Source: an uncultured Tidjanibacter sp. (GTDB lineage: Bacteria > Bacteroidota > Bacteroidia > Bacteroidales > Rikenellaceae). From it: a DNA stretch of 64,000 nt. The notes under the pieces are model-generated. The model made no database searches, was not told the origin of the DNA, and worked only from the letters and a program-made list of their open reading frames with translations. Positions 1 through 7,523 of the stretch are shown in pieces. The stretch spans positions 212,408 to 276,407 of the forward strand of contig CANTVF010000004.1 in the NCBI GenBank assembly GCA_947852905.1. Reading direction: 5' to 3'. Position 1 is the first letter of the stretch. Each line of letters opens with the position of its first letter. The position numbers and the translations under genes are program-made.

Positions 1-86
1 ACCGTATTGGTCTCCATGGTCATGTTTATATCCTTGAGCGCATGGAAGTCGCCGTAATAGAAATTGACGTTTTTAGCTTCGATCAT
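1..86 (-). CDS. pstB: Phosphate ABC transporter ATP-binding protein PstB (N-terminal fragment)
   Basis: Only the first 28 codons are present and the gene continues past the left edge. Reading the minus strand from the ATG at 84-86 gives MIEAKNVNFYYGDFHALKDI, which is the usual start of PstB: a beta-strand plus the aromatic 'YYG' that stacks on ATP, ahead of the Walker A loop. It follows pstA by 8 bases, so it belongs to the same operon. PstB is the cytoplasmic ATPase that drives phosphate import through PstA and PstC. No Walker motif lies inside the window, so the call rests on the N-terminus and the gene order. Confidence 0.9.
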   Translation of the reverse strand, partial: MIEAKNVNFYYGDFHALKDINMTMETNT

Positions 87-94
87 ATCTGAAT

Positions 95-952
95 CTAATT
101 CGTTTTAACCTTCTTCCCGAAATGGCGGCGCAGGAACGACGCCAACAGGTTCATCAACAACACTATGATTATCAGCACGAGCGCCGTCCCGTACGCTATG
201 GGCCTCGTGGCTTCGAGATCGGTGCCGCTCGTGGCTATCACATACAGGTGATAGGGCAATGCCATGACCTGATCGTATATGCTCGTCGGCAGCTTGGGCA
301 GGAAATAGGCGGCGACGGTGAAAAGTATCGGCGCCGTCTCCCCGGAAACACGGCCTATGGAGAGGATCAGTCCCGTCGTGATGTTAGGGAACGCCATTGG
401 CAATATGACGCGTCGTATAGTCTGCAACTTGGTAGCGCCCAAAGCGAGACTGCCGGTACGGAACGAATCCGGAATGGCCTTGAGCGCCTCCTCGGTAGTC
501 CTTATCACCAGCGGGAGCACCAACAGTCCCAGCGTGAACGATCCGGCTATTATGGAGTCGCCGAAGCCGAGCGCATTGACGAACAGCGCCATGCCGAAAA
601 GACCGAATATTATCGAAGGTATGCTGCCGAGATTGTTGGTCATGATGCGAATGAAACGCACCAGCTTGCCGTTGCCTGCATACTCGGTAGTGTATATGGC
701 CGACATGACGCCCAACGGGAACGCCACTACCATGCTTCCGACAATCAGACAGAATGTACCCACTATGGCAGGAAATATGCCGCCTCCCGTCATGCCGTCC
801 GTAGGAGCCGTCGTCAGGAATTTCCAGTTTATAACCCCAGCGCCATGGTATATTATGAAACCCAGTATCCAGAAAAGTATGGCGACGACTACCAGACCGA
901 GAATGCGGAATACCCAGAACGCTATGTTCTGACTGGTCTTTTTACTCATCAT
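95..952 (-). CDS. pstA: Phosphate ABC transporter permease PstA
   Basis: This 285-residue inner-membrane permease pairs with PstC to form the phosphate channel. About six hydrophobic segments are visible, and the ABC coupling loop near residues 150-175 ('EEALKAIPDSFRTGSLALGA') is the EAA motif that docks on PstB. The length is normal for PstA. Its ATG (950-952) overlaps the TGA of pstC in an ATGA arrangement, which points to translational coupling. A second Met follows directly (947-949), so the exact start is uncertain by one codon. Confidence 0.96.
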   Translation of the reverse strand: MMSKKTSQNIAFWVFRILGLVVVAILFWILGFIIYHGAGVINWKFLTTAPTDGMTGGGIFPAIVGTFCLIVGSMVVAFPLGVMSAIYTTEYAGNGKLVRFIRIMTNNLGSIPSIIFGLFGMALFVNALGFGDSIIAGSFTLGLLVLPLVIRTTEEALKAIPDSFRTGSLALGATKLQTIRRVILPMAFPNITTGLILSIGRVSGETAPILFTVAAYFLPKLPTSIYDQVMALPYHLYVIATSGTDLEATRPIAYGTALVLIIIVLLMNLLASFLRRHFGKKVKTN

Positions 953-2157
953 AATCCTTTGTTAGATTGTCGTTTGGAAATGGCCTCGGCCGTAACGCTT
1001 ATTATCATCGTTATGACGAAAAGTATACAGCCGAGCATGAACAACGCCTGATAATGCGCACCGCCCACGGGGGCCTCGCCGAGTTCCGCGGCAATGGTCG
1101 CAGGAATGGTCCTTACAGGCTCGAACAGCGAATGCGGCATAACGGCAGCATTGCCCGTAACCATGAGTACGGCCATCGTTTCGCCTATGGCACGGCCTAT
1201 ACCCAACACCACGGCTGCGGATATTCCTGACCCAGCGTAAGGAATGACGACACGGTAAATGGTCTGCCAATGCGTGGCACCCAACGCAAGACTGGCCTCG
1301 CGCATGGCACGCGGCGTATTGCGCATGGCATCTTCGGCAACGGTTATTATGGTCGGCAGCGCCATTATGGCGAGTATCACGCTGCCGGCGAACGCCGTTT
1401 CGCCGACAGGCAGAGAAAACGTCTTCTGTATCAGCGGAACGAGTACCACCAGACCGAAAAATCCGTACACCACCGACGGTATGCCGGCCAATAGTTCTAT
1501 GGTAGGCTTGAGTATCTTCCGCATGCGTTCGCCCGCGAGCTCCGAAAGATATATGGCCACCCCCAATCCCAACGGCAACGCTATCAGAATAGCGAACAAG
1601 CTGACCCACAACGTGCCCATTATCAGCGGCAATACCCCGAACTGAGGTGCCGGAGTGGCGGTAGGCAACCATTCGCGGCCGCCGAAGAAATCCGCCGGAG
1701 TGATTTTGTCGCTGCGCAGTATCTTGACGCCATCCATGCCCTCGGGAACATACTGCTCCGGAATGAACGCTATGATTCCCGGCGTAGAGGCTATCACTTC
1801 GCCGAGCTTTTCCGGCAACAGTTCATAATCCTCGCCCAGTTCCTCATCGGAGTATACGTCGAAAATCTGTTCAAAACGATACGGAACGATCTCCTCGTTC
1901 GGTCCTCCGAGCTCCGACCAGTCGGTAATCTCCCAGTCGAACACTTCTTTTATATCCTTCGGACCGAGATGTCTCACAGGATTGTCGCCGTTGACACACA
2001 GCAGATAGCCGCGCTCGACGGCGGGACTTTTGAAAAGGCCGAACCCCTCGCGGAACAGGAACACCACGATCAGCAATATGGTTATCGTCGTAACGGCACC
2101 GCTGACGGTGAGTATCCCCTCCATGAGGCGTTCGAGTATTCTCCTTAATTTTTTCAT
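949..2157 (-). CDS. pstC: Phosphate ABC transporter permease PstC with a PstS-like periplasmic insertion
   Basis: At 402 residues this is about 100 longer than typical PstC. Residues 15-40 form the first membrane helix. Residues 50-150 are hydrophilic and resemble part of the phosphate-binding protein: 'EITDWSELGGPNEEIVPY' matches 'KITNWKEVGGEDMKIVPY' in the neighbouring PstS, and 'TPGIIAFIPEQYV' matches its 'KGGIGYIGLAYL'. Residues 160-400 are the normal permease domain with the EAA loop 'MREASLALGATHWQTIYRV'. The insertion lies between helices 1 and 2, so it should face the periplasm. It lacks the PstS Ser-Gly-Thr loop seen in 'SSGTYEFF'. Its role is unknown; docking or capture of phosphate is an inference. 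Confidence 0.94.
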   Translation of the reverse strand: MKKLRRILERLMEGILTVSGAVTTITILLIVVFLFREGFGLFKSPAVERGYLLCVNGDNPVRHLGPKDIKEVFDWEITDWSELGGPNEEIVPYRFEQIFDVYSDEELGEDYELLPEKLGEVIASTPGIIAFIPEQYVPEGMDGVKILRSDKITPADFFGGREWLPTATPAPQFGVLPLIMGTLWVSLFAILIALPLGLGVAIYLSELAGERMRKILKPTIELLAGIPSVVYGFFGLVVLVPLIQKTFSLPVGETAFAGSVILAIMALPTIITVAEDAMRNTPRAMREASLALGATHWQTIYRVVIPYAGSGISAAVVLGIGRAIGETMAVLMVTGNAAVMPHSLFEPVRTIPATIAAELGEAPVGGAHYQALFMLGCILFVITMIISVTAEAISKRQSNKGL

Positions 2158-2281
2158 GCGTATATCAAGGTTATCGCCGTCCGGGTATGCGACCGGTCAT
2201 CAGCACCCCGTACCGACAGTCATAAACCGCTGTCAAAACGGCCGACGGACTGTCCGACCGCCGCGGCTTACAACCATACAC

Positions 2282-3097
2282 TCAATCTACAGTGATGAAA
2301 CCTATTTCCCTGACGGTATCCTGCCCCGCTGGAGACAGTATGTAGTCTATGAAAGGCTTTACCTTACCCTCGGCACCTGCTTCGTAATAGTAGTACAGCG
2401 GACGGACTATCGGATAAGTGCCGTTCTTGGCATTGGCGACGGACGGTTCGGTGAATGTCTGGCCACCGTCGTAGGAAACATGTATCGGTTTGACGCTTTC
2501 ATTCAGATATGCCAGACCGATATACCCGATGCCGCCTTTGGTCTGGCTTATGGACTGCACTATGGCGCCGGTCGCAGGCATGCTCATGATACCGTTCATA
2601 TAATTCCTGTTGCGCAATACGCTCTCCTTGAAGAACTCGTATGTACCCGATGAGGTCTCCCTCGAATAAGGCACGATCTTCATATCCTCGCCGCCCACTT
2701 CCTTCCAGTTGGTTATCTTGCCGGTGAATATGCCTTCGAGCTGTTCGCGGGTAAGATTGGTCACCTTGTTGGCGGGATTCACTATGATAGCGAGCGCATC
2801 GTGCGCCACGATCACCTCGCGTACCTTCTTGCCGTCTTTCTGCATTTTCTGCTTCTCGTCGAATTTCATCTTACGCGAAGCCTGAGCTATGTCGGTGGTA
2901 CCCTCGATGAGCGCCGAAATGCCTACGCCGCTACCCCCGCCCGTTACGGTTATGGTAGCCGAAGGGTCTATCTTCATGTAGTTTTCGGCCTCTTTCTGCG
3001 ACAACGGCAATACCGTGTCCGAGCCCTTGATCTTCTGTGCATTCGCCGCCGTCGCCACTGCAACGATCATTGCGGCAGTCAAAACAATACGCTTCAT
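2282..3097 (-). CDS. pstS: Periplasmic phosphate-binding protein PstS
   Basis: The 271-residue product begins with a clear signal peptide ending in 'AANAQ', then 'KIKGSDTVLPLSQ', the first phosphate-binding loop. Further ligand loops are visible: 'GGGSGVGI' near residue 55 and 'SRETSSGTYEFF' near 145. It captures phosphate in the periplasm and hands it to PstC/PstA. It lies 124 bases before pstC and 56 bases after the porin, all on the minus strand, so one transcript is likely. The length matches the short Bacteroidetes PstS form. Confidence 0.96.
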   Translation of the reverse strand: MKRIVLTAAMIVAVATAANAQKIKGSDTVLPLSQKEAENYMKIDPSATITVTGGGSGVGISALIEGTTDIAQASRKMKFDEKQKMQKDGKKVREVIVAHDALAIIVNPANKVTNLTREQLEGIFTGKITNWKEVGGEDMKIVPYSRETSSGTYEFFKESVLRNRNYMNGIMSMPATGAIVQSISQTKGGIGYIGLAYLNESVKPIHVSYDGGQTFTEPSVANAKNGTYPIVRPLYYYYEAGAEGKVKPFIDYILSPAGQDTVREIGFITVD

Positions 3098-3153
3098 GAT
3101 TCTCTGTCTGAAAATGTTTTTATTTTTCCGTCTAAAATTTTCTCTTGTCTCTG

Positions 3154-4410
3154 TCAGAACTTGTACTGCAACCTGAACGTAAATACGTTATCCTTAAGAT
3201 CCCGTGCCATGCCGTCGAGATTGGCTGACGTCTCGTTACGGTTGAGTTCGTAATATGCGGCCACCCGCACCCTTTTGTTGATCTGCCACAGGGCGCCGAA
3301 GCCCCATCGGTCCATCGCTATATCCGCCTTGCCTGTATGGTTAGCACCTATCGCATTTCCGGCAATACGCGTATTGGGATCGTACCAGTCGTATTTCAAA
3401 ACCACGGAAACGGGCGTATCGGCTATGTCGTGGACGAACATCACATATCCGCCGCCGAAATCGCGCAGATATGTATCGCTGTCGGGCAACTTGGATGAGT
3501 TGGGACTCATGGAACCGGATTCGGTACCCGGCTGACGACCGAATATATACTCAGCATACAGTGAACTCCGTCCTATCGCGCTTTTGACCGACATCCTCGC
3601 ATCGAATCCCACATAACGTCTCATGGCGAAGGCGCCACGGTTAGCCTCCCTGTCGGAAAGCACGAAACCGTCATCCGCCATGGTATAAACCTTGGTCGTA
3701 CCTTGATATACGTAACCGTAGTAATACGATACTCCCGCCCCGAAAGAGAAATGTCTGCCGCACTCCTTCGCTACGGAAAGGTGTCCGATGAAATCCCTTT
3801 TATTGTCCGTTTCGAGCTTGATGCCGTTTCCTGCGAAAAGTCCGGCTTCGAGTTTTACGATGCTCCACGGAGACTCGGCCGGAGCCTGCAATACCACCAT
3901 ACCGCCCAAATCGCGCTCTTCGGGAAACAACGTCTGCACGACCATTGAACGCTCCAGAGATTCGAGTGACGACGACGAATAGGCCACCTCGAAACCGAAC
4001 GGTCTGTTGAATACTCCGCCACCCAACTGCAACGAATTGACCCACGGATCTTTCAGCACTATATACGCATCCGTGAGCGACAATCCCTTTTCGGTCATAT
4101 TCACTTCGAATTCTCCCGAAACGATTTTTTCCCTGTATGCTATCTTGATCCTTCCGCGACGGATTCCGATACGGTTGAAAGCCTCGTCGGTATGATTCTT
4201 ATCGCCCACCTTCAGCGAAGCGTCTTTCTGTCCCCACTGATATTGCATCTGAAAATATCCGGATATGCTGACCTTCCGCGCCGCGGCCATATCTTTTTCG
4301 AGGTCGGCCGTCCGCTCCTCAAGGGCTTCCAAACGATCTTTATCCAGAGATTGCGCATTCAATGCACGCGCCGATAATACGATAAAAAACAACAGGGCGA
4401 TTTTCTTCAT
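3154..4410 (-). CDS. Outer-membrane porin, phosphate-selective OprO/OprP-like family
   Basis: The ORF track starts at 4446, but a TAGCTTTG promoter box at 4446-4453 places the transcript start near 4439, so the ATG at 4410 (MKKIALLFFIVLSARALNAQ, a signal peptide) is preferred, giving 418 residues. A short coiled coil follows ('DRLEALEERTADLEKDM'), typical of trimeric porins, and then 'GYFQMQYQWG' opening a beta-barrel. The protein ends in 'FTFRLQYKF', a terminal aromatic as in outer-membrane barrels. Lying first in the pst operon, it probably lets phosphate cross the outer membrane. Family membership is good; phosphate specificity is inferred from context. Confidence 0.85.
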   Translation of the reverse strand: MKKIALLFFIVLSARALNAQSLDKDRLEALEERTADLEKDMAAARKVSISGYFQMQYQWGQKDASLKVGDKNHTDEAFNRIGIRRGRIKIAYREKIVSGEFEVNMTEKGLSLTDAYIVLKDPWVNSLQLGGGVFNRPFGFEVAYSSSSLESLERSMVVQTLFPEERDLGGMVVLQAPAESPWSIVKLEAGLFAGNGIKLETDNKRDFIGHLSVAKECGRHFSFGAGVSYYYGYVYQGTTKVYTMADDGFVLSDREANRGAFAMRRYVGFDARMSVKSAIGRSSLYAEYIFGRQPGTESGSMSPNSSKLPDSDTYLRDFGGGYVMFVHDIADTPVSVVLKYDWYDPNTRIAGNAIGANHTGKADIAMDRWGFGALWQINKRVRVAAYYELNRNETSANLDGMARDLKDNVFTFRLQYKF

Positions 4411-4445
4411 TCTCCAACCGATAAGTTTATCTCTTTTTGTCGCCA

Positions 4446-4453
4446 CAAAGCTA
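4446..4453 (-). promoter_or_regulatory. Promoter -7 box of the porin-pst operon
   Basis: The minus strand reads TAGCTTTG, an exact match to the Bacteroidetes -7 consensus TAnnTTTG. It predicts a transcript start near 4439 and a leader of about 30 bases before the ATG at 4410. No clear TTTG is seen at the -33 position, which fits a promoter needing an activator. Confidence 0.6.
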
Positions 4454-4484
4454 CTTCGGGCTTTTTACGGCCGCTTTAAGACAT

Positions 4485-4504
4485 TGTTACAAAAATGTTA
4501 CAAA
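4485..4504 (-). promoter_or_regulatory. Pho-box-like direct repeat upstream of the pst operon
   Basis: The minus strand carries TTTGTAACA twice, with starts exactly 11 bases apart. PhoB and PhoP response regulators bind direct repeats with an 11-base period (CTGTCAT in E. coli, TTAACA in Bacillus). The site lies about 45-65 bases before the predicted transcript start, a normal activator position. The spacing and repeats are seen directly; the regulator is inferred. Confidence 0.5.
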
Positions 4505-4934
4505 TATCCGGACGCACTTATTCACAACATTTTCCGCGACACGCTGCAAAATATCGCCGCCTATCCAGCCACTTATCGGCGATTTTGCCAGACATACCCA
4601 TACGCATAAAAACCGTCCCCGCATTTCAGTCACAGCAAGAGACGTTCCGGTACGCATATTCTCCGCTTCGGTAAATTTTTATTCACACATATCCAACTAT
4701 GCTTTTCTTTTGTAAAAAATAAAACGACGCGATTCCGATTATTTGCAAAAAATCCAGATATGCCGAATACAGGCAGTAGACCGGACAGCACGTCATACAA
4801 GAAACGACACAAAACCAAACCAAATAATTCCGTGACAGGACGCTTGCAAATTCCTGCATCGGCATACCGGTAATATTCCGAATACCGGTAACGAAACCGA
4901 CAGAAATCCGCAGGCGTCCCATTCAAGACCGATC

Positions 4935-4975
4935 AGGCCTCCGCCCCCTAAGGGAGCGGAGGCCTACACATTTTT
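4935..4975 (+). terminator. Terminator-like palindrome without an upstream gene
   Basis: The arms aggcctccgc (4935-4944) and gcggaggcct (4956-4965) pair perfectly, with further ccct/aggg pairing inside the loop. Five T follow at 4971-4975 on the plus strand. No plus-strand gene lies upstream within the window, and the minus side has no T run. It could end a small RNA or mark a protein-binding site. Confidence 0.5.
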
Positions 4976-5116
4976 CATAACAACCTGACAGTAATCCGAA
5001 ATCATCAATAACCATACGGCAACCAACCATGCGGTCACAAAGCCATTCTATAGGCTTTAACTATCGGAAACAAATTTTTCATACATCGAAACGGAAACGG
5101 CTATAATAAAAAATTT

Positions 5117-5124
5117 TATCTTTG
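5117..5124 (+). promoter_or_regulatory. Promoter -7 box of the LytS/LytTR pair
   Basis: TATCTTTG matches TAnnTTTG exactly. It predicts a transcript start near 5131, which rules out the ORF-track start at 5130 and supports the ATG at 5220. No TTTG is visible at -33. Confidence 0.6.
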
Positions 5125-5219
5125 TAACAATGCCGACGACACGGTCAACGATCCGCGGCACATGCCGTTCGACGGCATTACAGAACCGTAATAACTACTC
5201 ACGTCATTACCCGGATACA

Positions 5220-6326
5220 ATGAACAGCCCGAAACGCCCCCTGCACGGGACACGCTGGCCATACATCCTGCTATTTTCCGTACTCGGATACCTGTACTTT
5301 CTGGTAATAGCCGGATATACCCACATGTTCTCCAGAATCACTAAAGAATCGGCACCCGTATTGGTGCTCGTCGCCATAATATGTCTGTTCAACATATTCG
5401 GCTTCGGCCTGTCGGCCCTGAGCGGTAAACTCGCTGCGCACTACGCATTATATTCAGAACACCGTAAAAAATTCACGTTGCGCATGATCGAGATAGCCGT
5501 CATACTCCTCGCGGCGAACTACATGATGTTCGTAGGTCTAAAATGGCTGGCCGGAGCACCGCATCCGTGGATCACACGCCAAACCGGCATTACCCTCGTC
5601 ATACTCATGTGGATAGCCGAAATGGCCATCGTAACGCTTCTCATGATAAACAAATCAATGTCGGAGATGCTCGACATATACCGCGAGAAACAGGAACTTT
5701 CCAGAAAATTCGAGAATGCACGTTACGATGCGCTTCAAAGCCAACTCGATCCGCATTTTCTATTCAACAGCCTCAACACGCTGATATACGAAATAGAAAA
5801 CGATGCGGACAATGCCGTCCGGTTCACACGCAACCTCGCCGACGTATACCGCTACGTTCTGCAACAACACGACCGGAAGCTAGTCCCGCTGAACGAAGAA
5901 CTGGACTTTCTGCATTCGTATATTTTCCTGCACAAAGTCCGTCTGGGAGATTGCATCACTCTTCACGTCGATATTCCCGAAGAATACGGTAAAGCCCTCC
6001 TGCCACCGCTTACGCTGCAACTGCTGGCAGAAAACGCCATAAAACACAATAACATAAGCGCAAGCGCCCCCATGACTATACGCCTCGGTGCCGATACGAC
6101 GGCCATGACGCTCTCGGTAGCCAACACCCGTCGCCCGAAAGAGGTCGCTTTCACGACGGGCAAAGGATTGCGCAACCTTGCCGAACGTTGCCGTCTTAGC
6201 AGCGGACGCGACATAGCGGTATGCGAAACTGACGAACGGTTCATCGTCACCGTACCCGTCATATTGGACAGCACCGCATCGGAAACACCGCAACCGTACC
6301 TACAATCCAAAACCATACAATCATGA
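5220..6326 (+). CDS. LytS/YehU-type sensor histidine kinase
   Basis: The preferred start is the ATG at 5220 (MNSPKRPLHGTRWPYILLFS), because a promoter box predicts a transcript starting near 5131. The protein is 368 residues with four hydrophobic segments in the first 150, a short linker helix, then the His_kinase signature 'LQSQLDPHFLFNSLNTL', whose His is the phosphorylation site. The ATP-binding part shows 'LLAENAIKHN' (N box) and 'GKGLRNLAERC' (G box). It has no recognisable extracellular sensor domain, so the signal is unknown. Its stop overlaps the start of the regulator gene by four bases. Confidence 0.93.
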   Translation: MNSPKRPLHGTRWPYILLFSVLGYLYFLVIAGYTHMFSRITKESAPVLVLVAIICLFNIFGFGLSALSGKLAAHYALYSEHRKKFTLRMIEIAVILLAANYMMFVGLKWLAGAPHPWITRQTGITLVILMWIAEMAIVTLLMINKSMSEMLDIYREKQELSRKFENARYDALQSQLDPHFLFNSLNTLIYEIENDADNAVRFTRNLADVYRYVLQQHDRKLVPLNEELDFLHSYIFLHKVRLGDCITLHVDIPEEYGKALLPPLTLQLLAENAIKHNNISASAPMTIRLGADTTAMTLSVANTRRPKEVAFTTGKGLRNLAERCRLSSGRDIAVCETDERFIVTVPVILDSTASETPQPYLQSKTIQS

Positions 6327-7081
6327 GAACCGCCATTATCGAAGACGAAATTCCCGCCGCACGACTGTTGGAAAAGATGCTGCGAGAACTTAGGCCGGAA
6401 TGGGAAATAACACTACTCCCCGGCAACATAAAGGAATCCGTCGAATGGTTTTCAGAGAATCCGCATCCCGACCTGCTATTTCTCGACATCCGGCTTTCTG
6501 ACGGCGATTCATTCCGTTTTCTGGAACAGGCACGCCCGCAAAGCACCGTCATATTCACCACGGCATACGACGAATACGCCGTCCGAGCATTCTCGGTCAA
6601 CAGTATAGACTATCTGCTAAAACCTGTCAGCCCGGAACGTCTCGCGGCAGCTATAGACAAATACGAACGCCTCCATGCCACTGCGCCACGCGAAGAATAT
6701 GTCGAAACCCTGCTGAAAGCCTTGGGAACGGGCAACAGACACTATCGCAACCGTTTTCTGATAACGTGCGCCAACCGTTTCATATCCCTTCCGGTAGACG
6801 ACATCGCATATTTCTATTCACGCAATAAGATAACGTTCGCCGTCACCTCCCGCCGCGACGAGTTCGCTATAGACCTGCCACTCGACAAACTGACCGAACA
6901 ACTCGATCCGGCGCGTTTTTTCCGTGCCAACCGACAGGTTATACTGTCTATACAATGTATCGAACGCATAGAACCGTACTTTCAAGGCAAAGCGGTGGTA
7001 CACGTCAATCCACCGTTCGACGAACGCATATGTATCAGCAAGGAAAGGATGCCGGCATTCAGGCAGTGGCTCGACTACTGA
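6323..7081 (+). CDS. LytTR-family response regulator
   Basis: The 252-residue product starts with a receiver domain: 'IIEDEIPAARLLEKML', the phospho-acceptor Asp in 'LFLDIRLSDG' (about residue 55) and the conserved Lys in 'YLLKPVSPERLAAAI'. Residues 145-250 are a LytTR DNA-binding domain ('RFLITCANRFISLPVDDIAYFYS', 'RFFRANRQVILSIQCIERIEP'). It is translationally coupled to the kinase (ATGA), so the pair should act together. Targets of LytTR regulators are often adjacent, but no obvious target operon is seen here. Confidence 0.95.
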   Translation: MRTAIIEDEIPAARLLEKMLRELRPEWEITLLPGNIKESVEWFSENPHPDLLFLDIRLSDGDSFRFLEQARPQSTVIFTTAYDEYAVRAFSVNSIDYLLKPVSPERLAAAIDKYERLHATAPREEYVETLLKALGTGNRHYRNRFLITCANRFISLPVDDIAYFYSRNKITFAVTSRRDEFAIDLPLDKLTEQLDPARFFRANRQVILSIQCIERIEPYFQGKAVVHVNPPFDERICISKERMPAFRQWLDY

Positions 7082-7127
7082 AACGTCCGGCCATACAGCT
7101 ACCGTTCGCACGTCATACGACCATATT

Positions 7128-7160
7128 AAAAAAATCCGGGCGGACTCTCGTCAACCCGGA
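7128..7160 (-). terminator. Rho-independent terminator, minus strand
   Basis: TCCGGG (7135-7140) pairs with CCCGGA (7155-7160), with GAC/GTC pairing inside. Seven A at 7128-7134 become a run of seven T after the hairpin on the minus strand. It probably ends the kdp operon, whose last gene stops at 7524, leaving a trailer of about 360 bases. Confidence 0.75.
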
Positions 7161-7523
7161 CCTATAAATAGAGATAAATATGCTCCGCACGACGCTTCGC
7201 AACGTCGCACGAAATATGATTAACATCAATCGCAAAACGTTATCTGCCTATAAAAGACAGCATCAATCCGTCTCGCATCCACAAGTCGCCGACATGCTCC
7301 CATTAACAATTCCTGACAACTGTCTCCACTGTCAGGCCCCAACCGAAACAGAAACAGCTAATCGGCAGAAAATATCACATAAAATATACCGACCGCCGTA
7401 TCCCAACTATGCGCCGATATAAAATCGACAGCGCTATCATAGTAGCAATACGACACTCCGACAACAGTTAAAGCCAACCTTGTTCCGACAACGTCATTTC
7501 CGATTTCTGCCGAAGAATAACGT
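7161..7523. other. Long untranslated trailer after the kdp kinase gene
   Basis: No minus-strand ORF of note lies between the kinase stop and the terminator. The plus-strand ORF at 7180-7422 (80 codons) lacks a domain, a promoter box or a ribosome-binding site, so I leave it out. Confidence 0.6.

Larger units (their letters stand above)
4454..5116. other. Intergenic region between the divergent pst operon and the two-component pair
   Basis: About 660 bases hold the Pho-box-like repeat and one strong palindrome (both listed separately). The minus-strand ORFs at 4630-4926 and 4683-4922 have no recognisable domain or start signal, so I do not call them genes. A small RNA ending at the palindrome is possible. 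Confidence 0.6.

Noticed and set aside
122-1051. 309-codon plus-strand ORF opposite pstA
   Set aside because: It is an antisense shadow of pstA with no domain and biased composition.
4630-4926. 98-codon minus ORF in the pst/two-component gap
   Set aside because: No domain, no start signal, and composition like non-coding DNA.
7180-7422. 80-codon plus ORF after the LytTR gene
   Set aside because: No domain or ribosome-binding site, and it overlaps the trailer of the minus-strand kdp transcript.
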